Positions 49,979-59,230 are shown, numbered from the stretch's first letter. The stretch is 64,000 bases of DNA from Bacillus sp. FJAT-29790 (GCF_019039215.1 NZ_JAHNZZ010000001.1:2571424-2635423), one strand, 5' to 3'. Program-made: numbers and translations. Notes: a model not told the origin generated them from the letters alone.

Positions 49979-50129
49979 ATCAAATTCGCCTTGGCGTATT
50001 TGCGCCCAGATTTTACCTTAGCTTGCTCGATAAATTCCTTTTAAAAATCGAAAGGCTCGCCTGAGGCTTAACTTTGCATTCATCTCGCCACTTATATCGT
50101 CTAGTGACTTCTGCTGAATAAAGTTAAAG
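49979..50129. repeat. Family B repeat
   Basis: TCAAATTCGCCTTGGCGTAT to CTTCTGCTGAATAAAGTTAA. It shows the same order as the 35.5 kb copy but lacks the GCCGGGAGTTAAACCTCC segment. Confidence 0.75.
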
Positions 50130-50279
50130 ACAATTATGTATTCTATTATTTTACAGAACTTTATTATGTCTTACCACTAATTCTAATTCTATACGGTTCA
50201 CTTATTTGATAAGATTAAAGATAAGATTTTTAAACAAAGCGGAGAATTTTCGATTGTTTTCACAAATGGAGGTGTTTTT

Positions 50280-50594
50280 ATGAACTGGAAATCGTTTTTA
50301 TTAGGGGTGGGAGTCGGATTGGCAAGTGGTTATGCCACAAGGGAACTACTCGCACAAAAAACAACCGTTTCTCCTGAAAAAGCTTTAGCAAACGCAAAAG
50401 ACGCATTCAAGAAAGACGGACCTATCAGTGGTTCGTGGATTTACATGAACGCAGAGCCTTATAAAAAAGGCTACCTGCAATACCAAGTTTATAAAGGCGG
50501 TATTTCTAGATTGGCAAGCGGGGAGATGGAGCAGTTTGAATTCGTTGCCGATGTTGGCACAGGGACAATTTTGGAAATGAATAGACTAACCTAA
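50280..50594 (+). CDS. ytzB: Small PepSY-like protein YtzB
   Basis: A 104-residue protein with a glycine-rich N-terminal hydrophobic segment (about residues 5-22, SFLLGVGVGLASGYATRE) and a PepSY-like alpha-beta region. In B. subtilis the small ytzB gene is at the corresponding place. The function is unknown; the N-terminus could be an uncleaved membrane anchor. The ATG follows ATGGAGGTGTTTTT. A hairpin AGCTCGTAGAGAA with TTCTCCACGAGCT lies after it at 50610-50652, without a T run. Confidence 0.88.
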   Translation: MNWKSFLLGVGVGLASGYATRELLAQKTTVSPEKALANAKDAFKKDGPISGSWIYMNAEPYKKGYLQYQVYKGGISRLASGEMEQFEFVADVGTGTILEMNRLT

Positions 50595-50682
50595 AAATCG
50601 TCTATTATAGAAAGAGCTCGTAGAGAATAAGCCATTCTTCTCCACGAGCTTACAAATTACAAAAACAAGTAACATTTAAATA

Positions 50683-50803
50683 GGCTGTTTTCTAAAAGGT
50701 TGTTGCTTTTATCAACATTTAAAACGATGTGTGGAGTGAAGTGGAAGGCACTTGACTCCAATCAACTCAGATTATAAAGACAACAAACTTTAAGAAAATA
50801 GCC
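50683..50803. repeat. Family A repeat
   Basis: GGCTGTTTTCTAAAAG to AGAAAATAGCC with inner GCACTTGACTCCAATCAAC. It fills most of the 247-base gap between ytzB and the aldehyde dehydrogenase. Confidence 0.65.
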
Positions 50804-50841
50804 TTAATAAATCAATGATTATTGTTAAGGGCGCCTTACTG

Positions 50842-52272
50842 TTAGATCGAAAATCCGCCAAGCTTCGTTTCTAAATATTCTTGAATTCCTTCCTTTCCGC
50901 CTTCCCTGCCTAGCCCACTTTCGTTCATTCCCCCAAATGGGGCAGCGGCGGAAGTTGGATTGATATCGTTTATACCAATAATAGCAAAATTTAGTTCTTC
51001 AAATGCCTTCATAGCTTTTGATAGGTCTTTCGTATACACATATGCCGCCAGACCGTACTGCGTATCGTTTGCCATCTCTAACACTTCTTCATCAGACTCA
51101 AACGTAATAATTGGGGCTACAGGGCCGAATGTTTCTTCCCTGAAAATTTTCATTTCCTTATTAATTCCCGATAAAATCGTCGGTGCATAATAAGTGCCCT
51201 TATCAAGCCCATTATCTGTCAAGCGGTATCCCCCAGTTATTAATTGGGCTCCCTTCTCGGTCGCGTTTTTTACTTGTCCATCCACCTTTGCAATTGCCGT
51301 CTCACTTACAAGCGGACCAATACTAATTCCATCCTCTAATCCATTGCCAGCCCTTAGTTTATTTACCCGTTCAATCAAGGTTTTAGTAAATTCTTCTGCA
51401 ATTGACTTATGTACAAAAATACGATTCGGGCTAATACACGCTTGCCCGGTATTTAGAAATTTCACTAATGAAACGCCTTTTGCAGCATGTACTGGGTCAG
51501 CATCATCATAAACGATAAATGGTGCATGCCCGCCCAATTCCATCGATATCCTTTTTACATTTTTTGCCGCCTTTTCAGCGATATTTTTTCCGACTTCAGT
51601 TGATCCAGTAAAGGTTATTTTTTTCACAGCTGGATTCGTCAATAATTCCTCCCCAATTTCTTCTGGCCGGGATGATGAAATTAAATTAATAACACCATTT
51701 GGAATTCCTGCATCAGCAAGAACTTTAAATACCTCTCTCGCACATAGGGGCGTTTCTTCAGCGGGTTTTAAAACAACGGTACAGCCGGCAGCAAGAGCTG
51801 GAGCAATTTTTCTAGTAATCATTGAAACTGGATAATTCCATGGAGTAATCGCACCAACCACTCCGATTGGCTGTCGGATTGCTATAAACCTTTGATCTCG
51901 TCTTGAAGCTGGAATGACCTCGCCGTATACCCGTTTTGCCTCTTCTGCATACCACAATAAAAAATCAGCTGCATATTGAACTTCATTACGCGCAGCCTTT
52001 AATGGTTTTCCTTGTTCCAAAGTCATTAATCTCGCAAGCTCTTCTTTTCGTTGTATCATTATTTCATATGCTTTATATAAAAAATTAGAGCGCTCATAAG
52101 CCGTAAGTTTAGACCATGTACGAAAGCTTTTGGCAGCTGCTTCAATCGCTTTTTTCGTATCATTAATATTCCCATCAGCAACTTTTTCAATCTCTTCCCC
52201 ATTTGCAGGATTGAAAACAGGAAACCAATTATTTGATTCTGATTCGATCCATTGACCATTAATATAGAGCAA
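50842..52272 (-). CDS. NAD(P)-dependent aldehyde dehydrogenase, succinate-semialdehyde type
   Basis: A 476-residue ALDH-superfamily enzyme oxidising an aldehyde to its acid. The conserved catalytic glutamate is in SMELGGHAPF and the catalytic cysteine in NTGQACISPNR. The nucleotide-binding GSTEVGK and the AITPWNYP segment are present. The nearest group is GabD-like succinate-semialdehyde dehydrogenase, but substrate assignment from sequence is weak; with an acyl-CoA ligase cluster, acetaldehyde or another short aldehyde is also possible. The start is a TTG at 52272 with AAGGAGG eight bases upstream. It is the last gene of the S-box operon, 126 bases after the hydrolase gene. Confidence 0.88.
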   Translation of the reverse strand: MLYINGQWIESESNNWFPVFNPANGEEIEKVADGNINDTKKAIEAAAKSFRTWSKLTAYERSNFLYKAYEIMIQRKEELARLMTLEQGKPLKAARNEVQYAADFLLWYAEEAKRVYGEVIPASRRDQRFIAIRQPIGVVGAITPWNYPVSMITRKIAPALAAGCTVVLKPAEETPLCAREVFKVLADAGIPNGVINLISSSRPEEIGEELLTNPAVKKITFTGSTEVGKNIAEKAAKNVKRISMELGGHAPFIVYDDADPVHAAKGVSLVKFLNTGQACISPNRIFVHKSIAEEFTKTLIERVNKLRAGNGLEDGISIGPLVSETAIAKVDGQVKNATEKGAQLITGGYRLTDNGLDKGTYYAPTILSGINKEMKIFREETFGPVAPIITFESDEEVLEMANDTQYGLAAYVYTKDLSKAMKAFEELNFAIIGINDINPTSAAAPFGGMNESGLGREGGKEGIQEYLETKLGGFSI

Positions 52273-52398
52273 ATTGTATACCTCCTTAACTGTAATAAGA
52301 AAGAGAGAAGAATCTCTCTTCCCCCCTCGAATTTATTAGTAAATTTTAATTATTCCCCAACCCATATAAGTTGTTTTTCTGGAGTAAATAACGATGGA

Positions 52399-53100
52399 TT
52401 AAACTGTTTGCGTTTCAACCTCTTGTACAAATTCAGTAAGCGCAAGAATAAACTCCTTTGGTTTTTCTAGCATAATATAATGACCTGAGCCCTCAATTTC
52501 TGTAATTTTCATATCCGATTTTACATTTTTTAGTGATTCGGCTGCACCAATTGGCAATAGTCGGTCTTGGCTTCCTAAAATTGCATAAATCGGAATATTC
52601 AGTGACGAAAGAGCCCTTTTTCCTTCTGTATATTGATTACAGGCGTTAAAATCTGCATAAGTGATTTCAATTGGTACTTGATTTAATTCCTGTTTTTCTT
52701 CTTCAAGCAAATGTTCACTTATGTCTTTGTTGTATGATGCGTAAAATAACGAACTTGGATACTCACCATTTTCCAACTTTTCAAGCATTTTGGGATGTAC
52801 TGGTAATTCATAGAAGCTTGCTGCAAGGACAACTCCTTTTACTTTTTTGCTTCTGGCAGCCAATTCAAGTGCAATTAGGCCACCCATCGAATGACCGACT
52901 ACAATTGTATCTTCCTGAATGGCTTTGTCAATATTAGCGGCATAATCTTGAATACTAGCAAATATGCTAGTTTCATTGTCCCCATGCCCCGGAAGATCAA
53001 TCACTTCAAATTGGGATGATTTGAAATAACCCCCTACTGCTCTCCATTTACTTTTTGTTCCGCCAGCACCATGAATGAATAAAATTTTATATTTGCCCAT
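52399..53100 (-). CDS. Alpha/beta hydrolase
   Basis: A 233-residue hydrolase with the oxyanion loop HGAGGTKSKW, the nucleophile elbow GHSMGG (Ser about residue 71) and a catalytic histidine in GSGHYIMLEKP. The aspartate is in LGSQDRLLP. The family covers esterases, thioesterases and lyases, so the substrate is open; in this operon a CoA-thioester or ester hydrolase is plausible. Its ATG overlaps the stop of the acyl-CoA dehydrogenase gene by one base (TAATG), a sign of coupled translation. Confidence 0.88.
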   Translation of the reverse strand: MGKYKILFIHGAGGTKSKWRAVGGYFKSSQFEVIDLPGHGDNETSIFASIQDYAANIDKAIQEDTIVVGHSMGGLIALELAARSKKVKGVVLAASFYELPVHPKMLEKLENGEYPSSLFYASYNKDISEHLLEEEKQELNQVPIEITYADFNACNQYTEGKRALSSLNIPIYAILGSQDRLLPIGAAESLKNVKSDMKITEIEGSGHYIMLEKPKEFILALTEFVQEVETQTV

Positions 53101-54269
53101 TAGCGCCCTCCTAAGATCGTCCTTGCAATTATTAAGCGTTGAATTTGGTTCGTTCCTTCATAGATTTGCGTAATTTTAGCATCTCTCATCATTCTCTCCA
53201 CTTCATATTCCTGGATAAATCCATATCCGCCTAGAAGTTGGACTGCATCTGTCGTGACCTTCATTGCAACGTCTGAAGCAAACATTTTCGCCATGGAGGA
53301 TGCTTGCGTTAATTCCGGATTTTTTCCAGTTGATGTCAGTTCATTTACTTTTGAAGCCGCTTTATAAACAAGACCTCGTGCAGCTTCGATTTGTGTAGCC
53401 ATATCTGCCAGCATAAATTGAACAGCTTGAAAAGAAGCAATGCTTTTTCCAAACTGTTCTCTTTCTTGAACATATTCTACTGCAGCATCGAATGCACCTT
53501 GTGCGATTCCTAAGGCTTGAGCAGCAACAGTTGGTCTTGACTTATCAAAGGTTTTCATGGCAATCATCCAGCCATCCCCATCTTCACCAATTCTATTCTC
53601 TACGGGAATTCTACAATTATCAAAATAGAGCTGAGCTGTTGGCGATCCTTTGATTCCCATTTTTTTCTCCAATTTACCTACTTCAAATCCTGGAGTGTCC
53701 TTCTCTACTACAAAGGCTGTAATTCCCTTATCAGTCTGCGCAAATACAGAGTAAACATCTGCAACACCACCATTGCTGATAAACATCTTCTGGCCGTTTA
53801 AAATATATGAGTTCCCGACACGCTCCGCGCGGGTTTTTAAGCTTTTTACATCAGATCCCGCATTCGGTTCAGTTAAGGCATATGCTGCAATCTTTTTTCC
53901 AGTGGCTAAATCAGGAATATACCTTTTCTTCAAGGAATCTCCCCCGCCAATAATAATCGGTAATGTTCCTAGCTCTTGTACGACTGCCACTTGTGAAGAT
54001 GATGCACAAACCCTTGCAATTTCCTCTACAATCAGGCAAAAACTAAGCAGATCAAGACCCGCCCCTCCATACTCTTCCGGCATATTCGCACCAATATATC
54101 CATACTCTGCAAGGAGATGCAAAATATCCATCGGGTATTCCGCTTGTTCGTCAATTTCTATTGCTCTAGGCTTAATTCGTTCCTGTGCCAAACGATGAAT
54201 TTCCTGTTTAATTTGAAGGTGATCCTCTGATATTTCAAAACTATGATGCTGCACTTTTTCTGCCTTCAT
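53100..54269 (-). CDS. Acyl-CoA dehydrogenase
   Basis: A 389-residue FAD enzyme that introduces a trans-2 double bond into an acyl-CoA, passing electrons to ETF. The typical segments are YALTEPNAGSDVKSLKT, MGIKGSPTAQLYFDNCRIP, RPTVAAQALGIAQGAFDAA and QLLGGYGF. The catalytic base glutamate is in QIYEGTNQIQRL near the C-terminus. The size is that of short-chain acyl-CoA dehydrogenases, without the 200-residue extension of DmdC-type enzymes. It lies 14 bases after the ligase gene, with AGGGGAGGAAAG before its ATG. Confidence 0.93.
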   Translation of the reverse strand: MKAEKVQHHSFEISEDHLQIKQEIHRLAQERIKPRAIEIDEQAEYPMDILHLLAEYGYIGANMPEEYGGAGLDLLSFCLIVEEIARVCASSSQVAVVQELGTLPIIIGGGDSLKKRYIPDLATGKKIAAYALTEPNAGSDVKSLKTRAERVGNSYILNGQKMFISNGGVADVYSVFAQTDKGITAFVVEKDTPGFEVGKLEKKMGIKGSPTAQLYFDNCRIPVENRIGEDGDGWMIAMKTFDKSRPTVAAQALGIAQGAFDAAVEYVQEREQFGKSIASFQAVQFMLADMATQIEAARGLVYKAASKVNELTSTGKNPELTQASSMAKMFASDVAMKVTTDAVQLLGGYGFIQEYEVERMMRDAKITQIYEGTNQIQRLIIARTILGGR

Positions 54270-54283
54270 CTAACTTTCCTCCC

Positions 54284-55846
54284 CTAAATTTCAGCAAGCT
54301 GGTCAGCAAGCACGAATTTTTGCATTTTTCCGCTTGTCGTCTTAGGAAGACTTCCTACAAAATGATATTCTCTAGGGCGTTTAAATTTTGCCAGCTGCTT
54401 TCCTTCAAGTAAAAATTGGTCAAGCTTGTCCTCTGTTAATGTGCTTCCTTCCTTTTTAACGATAAATGCAACAACGATTTGCCCCCATGTCGGGTCAGGC
54501 TTGCCTAACACGGCTGCTTCAAGGACTTCAGTATGTTCTAGTAATTGATCTTCTACTTCTCGGGGATAAATATTCTCTGCACCAGAGTTGATCATGTAAT
54601 CCATTCGATCTTTAATCCAAATATAGCCTTCCTCATCAACATAGCCCATATCGCCAGTATGATACCAGCCATAGGCAAGAGCATTTTCAGTTGCTTCAGG
54701 ACGTTGAAAATATTCTTTCATCATGCATGGACCTTTTACAAGAATTTCTCCTATTTCCCCTACTTCACATTCATTATCGGGATTCGTCGGACTTCCATCC
54801 TCCTCGACACGGGCAATTTTCATTTCATGTGTAAGGATGGCTTTACCAGCTGATCCGGCCTTTTCTAATTGCTCATCGGCATAGAGAACGCTCATGACTG
54901 GCCCCATCTCTGTTGTCCCAAACATTTGCACTAAATCAGCATTGGTTTTCTCTTGAAACCTTCTGATCAGCACTGGAGCCATAGAGGCCCCTCCATAACC
55001 AAGAAGTCTCAGTGAAGAAAGATCAAAATCTTCAAAGCTTTTCACGTTTAGAAGCATGTTCACCATTGTCGGGGCTGCAAAAATATGAGAAACCCTCTCT
55101 TCCTCAATCGTCTTTAACACTTTTTCCGCTTCAAAAGAATGCAGCAGGATCGTTGTAGCGCCTACCATTACTTTTGGAAGAAAAGACGTATGTAGTTCCG
55201 CTGTATGATTCAGAGGCGCAACGGAAAGTCCGATATCATTTTTGCTAAATCCGTTGCATTCAATCATGAGAAAGTTATGGTGGACCATATCTCGATGCTT
55301 GTGAATGACACCCTTAGGACGCCCGGTTGTTCCGCTTGTGTACATCATAATGTAAGTATCATTTTCAGTTACATGAACATTAGGCTCTGATTGATGGCCT
55401 TTTTCTAGTAGTTTATAAAAATCAAGTGCTTCTTCAGGGACCGTTTCGTCCGTATAAATATAATGCAAAACATTTGCTCCTAATTTCCTCGTTTCTTCAA
55501 TCACACCTGCCACTTCTTTTTCAAATAAAAGAACCTTTGATTGAGCATCATTTAAAATATACTGTAGTTCACTCGCGGTTAGACGGTAATTGATAGGATT
55601 GAAAATCGCCCCAATTTTCGCCGAAGCAAATAAAGCGACAACAAATTCACTTGTGTTATAGAGAAATGTAGAAACAACATCACCCTTTTTAACACCTAAT
55701 TGAATCAAGGAAGAAGCAAATTGATTTACCTTATAATTTAATTCACCAAACGTAAAGCTTTGATTTTTCTCCCGATAAATTAATGCAGGTTTATTCGGAT
55801 AATTTTGAGCGGACCAAACGATTAATTCCCCAACTGTGGTACTCAC
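54284..55846 (-). CDS. AMP-forming acyl-CoA ligase
   Basis: A 520-residue ANL-superfamily ligase that activates a carboxylic acid as its CoA thioester. The nucleotide motif is YTSGTTGRPKGVIHKHRD, with MFGTTEMG and WYHTGDMGYVDEEGYIWIKDR later, and the C-terminal catalytic lysine in LPKTTSGKMQKF. The substrate is not predictable by eye; long-chain, benzoate-like or methylthio acids are all possible. The start is GTG at 55846 after AGGAGGCAGATTC. It is the third gene of the operon, 26 bases after the dehydrogenase gene upstream. It is a separate gene from the similar ligases at 1.3 and 22.1 kb. Confidence 0.93.
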   Translation of the reverse strand: MSTTVGELIVWSAQNYPNKPALIYREKNQSFTFGELNYKVNQFASSLIQLGVKKGDVVSTFLYNTSEFVVALFASAKIGAIFNPINYRLTASELQYILNDAQSKVLLFEKEVAGVIEETRKLGANVLHYIYTDETVPEEALDFYKLLEKGHQSEPNVHVTENDTYIMMYTSGTTGRPKGVIHKHRDMVHHNFLMIECNGFSKNDIGLSVAPLNHTAELHTSFLPKVMVGATTILLHSFEAEKVLKTIEEERVSHIFAAPTMVNMLLNVKSFEDFDLSSLRLLGYGGASMAPVLIRRFQEKTNADLVQMFGTTEMGPVMSVLYADEQLEKAGSAGKAILTHEMKIARVEEDGSPTNPDNECEVGEIGEILVKGPCMMKEYFQRPEATENALAYGWYHTGDMGYVDEEGYIWIKDRMDYMINSGAENIYPREVEDQLLEHTEVLEAAVLGKPDPTWGQIVVAFIVKKEGSTLTEDKLDQFLLEGKQLAKFKRPREYHFVGSLPKTTSGKMQKFVLADQLAEI

Positions 55847-55872
55847 GAATCTGCCTCCTATCTCCTAACCTT

Positions 55873-56715
55873 TCAATATTCAAAAAAGCCTTTTCCTGTT
55901 TTTCTACCTAAATGTCCCGCCCTTACCAGCTTTCTTAGTAGTGAAGCAGCCCGGTATTTAGAATCTTGTGTTTCTTCATATAATGAATCTTGAACAAATA
56001 GAAGGGTGTCTAGACCAATTAAATCGGCAAGTGCAAGTGGTCCGATCGGATGATTGGCACCAAGCTTCATACCTTTGTCAATGTCCTCGGCGGTCGCTAC
56101 ACCTTCTTGTAGAACAAAAATGGCCTCATTTATCATCGGAACTAAAATTCGATTGACGGCAAATAGTGGTGATTCCTTAACCGCGACTGCTTCCTTGCCA
56201 AGCGATTCTACAAGCGCTAGTGATTTTTCGTAAGTCTCATCCGTAGTGTCATATCCCCTAATCAGTTCCACCAATTTCATAACTGGCACTGGATTAAAGA
56301 AATGGAACCCCATGACTCTCCCGGGATCTTTCATCACACTTGCTATCTCAGTAATACTCAACCCTGATGTATTGCTGACGATAATTGCTTTTTCATTCAC
56401 TGATTGATCGATTTTCCTGAAAATATCTTTTTTTAGCTCCATATCTTCACTAACCGCTTCAATGACAAAGTCAGCATCCGCAATGCTTTCCCACTCCGTA
56501 GATGTAACGAGCAGTTTTTCGTATTTTGTTTGAGTTTCTTCATTCAATCTTCCTTTTTCAATCGCTCTGTTCCAATTTTTCTGAATTTGTTTCAATCCGC
56601 GATCAAAGTAAGCCTTTTCCTTTTCAATCGCAATGACCTCATAGCCTGCCTCAACACATACTTGTGCAATCCCAGCACCCATAGTACCAAAGCCGATAAC
56701 GCCAATCTTCTTCAT
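55873..56715 (-). CDS. 3-hydroxybutyryl-CoA dehydrogenase family protein
   Basis: A 280-residue NAD-dependent 3-hydroxyacyl-CoA dehydrogenase, oxidising 3-hydroxyacyl-CoA to the 3-oxo form. The Rossmann motif is IGFGTMGAGIAQV at the N-terminus, the catalytic histidine is in GFHFFNPVPVMKL, and ILVPMINEAIFVLQEG and GANHPIGPLALADLIGLD follow. The ATG at 56715 has AGGAGGAGAAAAGG upstream. It is the second gene of the operon, 17 bases after the crotonase gene. Its presence argues for a full beta-oxidation-like sequence as well as the simpler methylthio route. Confidence 0.94.
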   Translation of the reverse strand: MKKIGVIGFGTMGAGIAQVCVEAGYEVIAIEKEKAYFDRGLKQIQKNWNRAIEKGRLNEETQTKYEKLLVTSTEWESIADADFVIEAVSEDMELKKDIFRKIDQSVNEKAIIVSNTSGLSITEIASVMKDPGRVMGFHFFNPVPVMKLVELIRGYDTTDETYEKSLALVESLGKEAVAVKESPLFAVNRILVPMINEAIFVLQEGVATAEDIDKGMKLGANHPIGPLALADLIGLDTLLFVQDSLYEETQDSKYRAASLLRKLVRAGHLGRKTGKGFFEY

Positions 56716-56732
56716 CCTTTTCTCCTCCTCAA

Positions 56733-57497
56733 TTAATTACCTTTAAATACTGGTTCTCTTTTTTCAAGAAAAGCGGATACTCCTTCTTCCTTATCCTCTG
56801 TTGTACAGATTTCACTAAACAATTTAGCCTCAAGCTTTAAGCCTTCATCTAAAGATATGCCGATACCCTTTGTTATCGCTTCTTTCGCCTTTTGGACAGC
56901 AATAGGTCCTCTTGAAGCAATCACTTCCGCAAGCTCTATTGCCTTGCCTATTGCATCTATTTCTGTCACTTCTTCAATGATGCCATAATGAAAAGCTTCC
57001 TCAGCAGAAATGAATTCTCCTGAGAAAATGAGCCGCATCGCCTTTCCCGTGCCAATTAAACGAGCTAACCGTTGTGTCCCCCCGTATCCTGGAATGATGC
57101 CAAGCTTTACTTCAGGAAGGCCAAATTGAGAGCGTGCGCTAGCAATGCGGATATCACATGCAAGCGCAAGCTCTAACCCTGCGCCTAAAGTAAACCCGTC
57201 GATCGCGGCAATTACTGGCTGTTTCAATTTAGCTAACCTGTTAAAAACAGACTGCCCTCGCAAACAAAGTGCTTCGCCTGCTTCTGGTGTTAATCCCGGG
57301 AATTCCTTAATATCAGCGCCAGCTACAAACGCCTTTGTTCCAGCCCCTTCAATAATGACAACAGCAACATCTTCCTCTATTTGCAAGATGACCTCTTCCA
57401 AGCGATTAAAAACAGCACGATCGAGCGAGTTAACAGGAGGGGAATCTATTGTGATAATGCCAATCTTACCTCTTTGTTCGTATTTAACTTTAGACAT
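56733..57497 (-). CDS. Enoyl-CoA hydratase (crotonase family)
   Basis: A 254-residue crotonase. The oxyanion-hole segments are AFVAGADIKEF and GFTLGAGLELALACD, and both catalytic glutamates expected of a hydratase are kept, in LGAGLELAL and FGLPEVKLG. The related methylthioacryloyl-CoA hydratase DmdD uses the same pair, so sequence alone does not separate the two. I chose the ATG at 57497 with AGGAGTGATATAT before it. It is the first gene after the S-box riboswitch, which ends 143 bases upstream with no other promoter evident. Confidence 0.94.
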   Translation of the reverse strand: MSKVKYEQRGKIGIITIDSPPVNSLDRAVFNRLEEVILQIEEDVAVVIIEGAGTKAFVAGADIKEFPGLTPEAGEALCLRGQSVFNRLAKLKQPVIAAIDGFTLGAGLELALACDIRIASARSQFGLPEVKLGIIPGYGGTQRLARLIGTGKAMRLIFSGEFISAEEAFHYGIIEEVTEIDAIGKAIELAEVIASRGPIAVQKAKEAITKGIGISLDEGLKLEAKLFSEICTTEDKEEGVSAFLEKREPVFKGN

Positions 57498-57640
57498 ATA
57501 TATCACTCCTAATCTTTTCGATTTTTAAATTGCCTATTTTCATACATTGATTGTTTCGATGATTTCTCCCTTTATTCAAATATGAATAATAGGAATTATA
57601 ATTTTAAAATAGTCTCACCTTCTATCTAAACTAGCTAGAA

Positions 57641-57672
57641 TAAAAAAACCTCTTCTATAGAATTAGAAGAGG
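57641..57672 (-). terminator. S-box intrinsic terminator
   Basis: Minus-strand arms CCTCTTCTA (57672-57664) and TAGAAGAGG (57657-57649), then a run of seven T. The 3' strand of the aptamer P1 stem, AGAAGAGG, is complementary to the first arm and can form the competing antiterminator. Confidence 0.9.
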
Positions 57673-57693
57673 TCAGAGTACACGAAAAGTCCT

Positions 57694-57795
57694 CTTCTTA
57701 TCTATCAAGTCATACTTGCTGGAATTGGCACGGTACAAGCAAGTCCGTTGCCGAGGTGTCATAGGGCCAGTCCCTCAACCTCTCTTGATAAGAAG
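57694..57795 (-). promoter_or_regulatory. SAM-I (S-box) riboswitch aptamer
   Basis: On the minus strand, P1 arms CTTCTTATC and GATAAGAAG enclose GAGGGACTGGCCC (57776-57764), GGCAAC (57752-57747) and GTGCCAATTCCAGC (57731-57718). These are the conserved S-box blocks in order and spacing. The switch ends transcription when SAM is bound. It faces the enoyl-CoA hydratase operon. Confidence 0.97.
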
Positions 57796-57832
57796 TATTT
57801 TAAATATTCAATTTGATTAACACTTGATACTT

Positions 57833-57861
57833 ACTCTATATTGTAAAATAAAGTATGTCAA
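57833..57861 (-). promoter_or_regulatory. Sigma-A promoter of the S-box operon
   Basis: Minus strand TTGACA (57861-57856), a 17-base spacer, and TAGAGT (57838-57833), about 38 bases before the aptamer. Confidence 0.65.
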
Positions 57862-57884
57862 CTATTTTTCATTATTTCACCATA

Positions 57885-57975
57885 ATTCAGAAAAGCGTAA
57901 GCACCTTTTGGATTAATCAAGGAACAGAATGTTCCTGCGATGATCATGCTGCTGAAGCGTTCCTCGTGGAGCTAG
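57885..57975. repeat. Degenerate GC-rich intergenic repeat
   Basis: AAAAGCGTAAGCACC, TGTTCCTGCGATGATC and TGGAGCTAGACAG. The words resemble the AGCGGAAGCGCC to GGAGCTAGACA repeat common in Bacillus and recur near 60.5 kb. Confidence 0.45.
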
Positions 57976-59024
57976 ACAGTGAAAAATTCCTGAATATATG
58001 TTTCACTTACACCGTCTAATGAATCCGGCTGCCATTTTGGCGAATGGTCTTTATCGACCAATACAGCCCTGACGCCTTCAAAAAAATCAGGAGTATGTAA
58101 AAAGTTAAGAGCAACATGAACATCCATTTCAAAACTTTCTTTCAATGTTTTCTCTTTTCCTCTTCTCATAAGTTCTAATGTCACTTTTAGTGAAGTTGGT
58201 GATTTTGAAAGAAGTGTATTTCTTGTTTTCTCTGCCCATTCGTCCCCTGTGCTTGCACTTTCTTCTAATGATTCAATTATTTGCTCCACTGTTTCAAATT
58301 TGAAATGTTGATTGATTTTTTTCTCATCTAGGTTGCGTAATAGCGTGTCCACTTTCAAACAAATCGGTTCCAAATATTGCTTCAGTCTTTCAGATGCAGT
58401 TTCCTTTTTCCAAACGTTATTTTTAATAAAATTTTCTAATTCGCACAATTTACTGCTCTCCATATAATAATCGGCTGCATTTGTGTAAAGAATATCTCCT
58501 CCTTTTATGACATTCGAAGTCAAAGCGAGATAAATGCCAATTTTACCTGGCATTTGATTAAGGAAATAATTAGCACCAACATCAGGGAAAAACCCGATAT
58601 TCATTTCAGGCATCGCCCATTTCGTTTTTTCCGTAATTATTCTAAACTGAGCACCTACAGATAGACCGACCCCGCCGCCCATAACAATGCCATCCATAAA
58701 TGCCAGCACCGGCTTTGGGTATTCATGGATAAGTAAATCCATTTTATATTCTGTTGCAAAATATTCTTTCGGAATCATCGACGAAGGATTCATTTTCGCG
58801 GTTTCACAAATTGCCCGCACATCTCCCCCAGCACAAAACGCCTTTTCACTTTGACTTTTAATGCAAACAAGTGAAACATCATCATTCGTAGACCACTCTT
58901 TTAATTGATGATAAATATCTGTCACCATTTGCAGCGATAATGCATTTAAAGCTTTAGGACGATTTAAAATAACCCATCCTGTTCCTTGGTGTTCTTCAAA
59001 CAAAACTTCATTCTCCGTTATCAT
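57972..59024 (-). CDS. 3-hydroxyisobutyryl-CoA hydrolase, crotonase family
   Basis: A 350-residue crotonase-fold thioesterase of the HibCH type, acting in valine catabolism. The two residues used by the hydrolase are in MPEMNIGFFPDVGANYF (Glu and Asp). The oxyanion segments AFCAGGDVR and GIVMGGGVGLSVGA are kept, and the C-terminal VRAVLVDKDHSPKWQPDSL is characteristic. I chose the ATG at 59024 with AAAGGAAG upstream, although an ATG at 59045 with AGGGTGATAA is a real alternative. It ends before the S-box promoter, so it is a separate unit that is not SAM-regulated. Confidence 0.88.
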   Translation of the reverse strand: MITENEVLFEEHQGTGWVILNRPKALNALSLQMVTDIYHQLKEWSTNDDVSLVCIKSQSEKAFCAGGDVRAICETAKMNPSSMIPKEYFATEYKMDLLIHEYPKPVLAFMDGIVMGGGVGLSVGAQFRIITEKTKWAMPEMNIGFFPDVGANYFLNQMPGKIGIYLALTSNVIKGGDILYTNAADYYMESSKLCELENFIKNNVWKKETASERLKQYLEPICLKVDTLLRNLDEKKINQHFKFETVEQIIESLEESASTGDEWAEKTRNTLLSKSPTSLKVTLELMRRGKEKTLKESFEMDVHVALNFLHTPDFFEGVRAVLVDKDHSPKWQPDSLDGVSETYIQEFFTV

Positions 59025-59230
59025 GAGACTTTTTCTTCCTTTCATTTATCACCCTATGCAGCTAAGGAGGTAGAATTTTCTGTTTTTTTCATTATAGCAT
59101 ATTGTTAATTTCATTAAGAATTAAATACTAACTATGGGGGACCTTGTGATTGTGATAATTTCTCCATTTGAAAAAGCGATTGCTAATGTATAGCCTTACT
59201 TACAAATAAGCAAAATAGATGAAGAATGAT

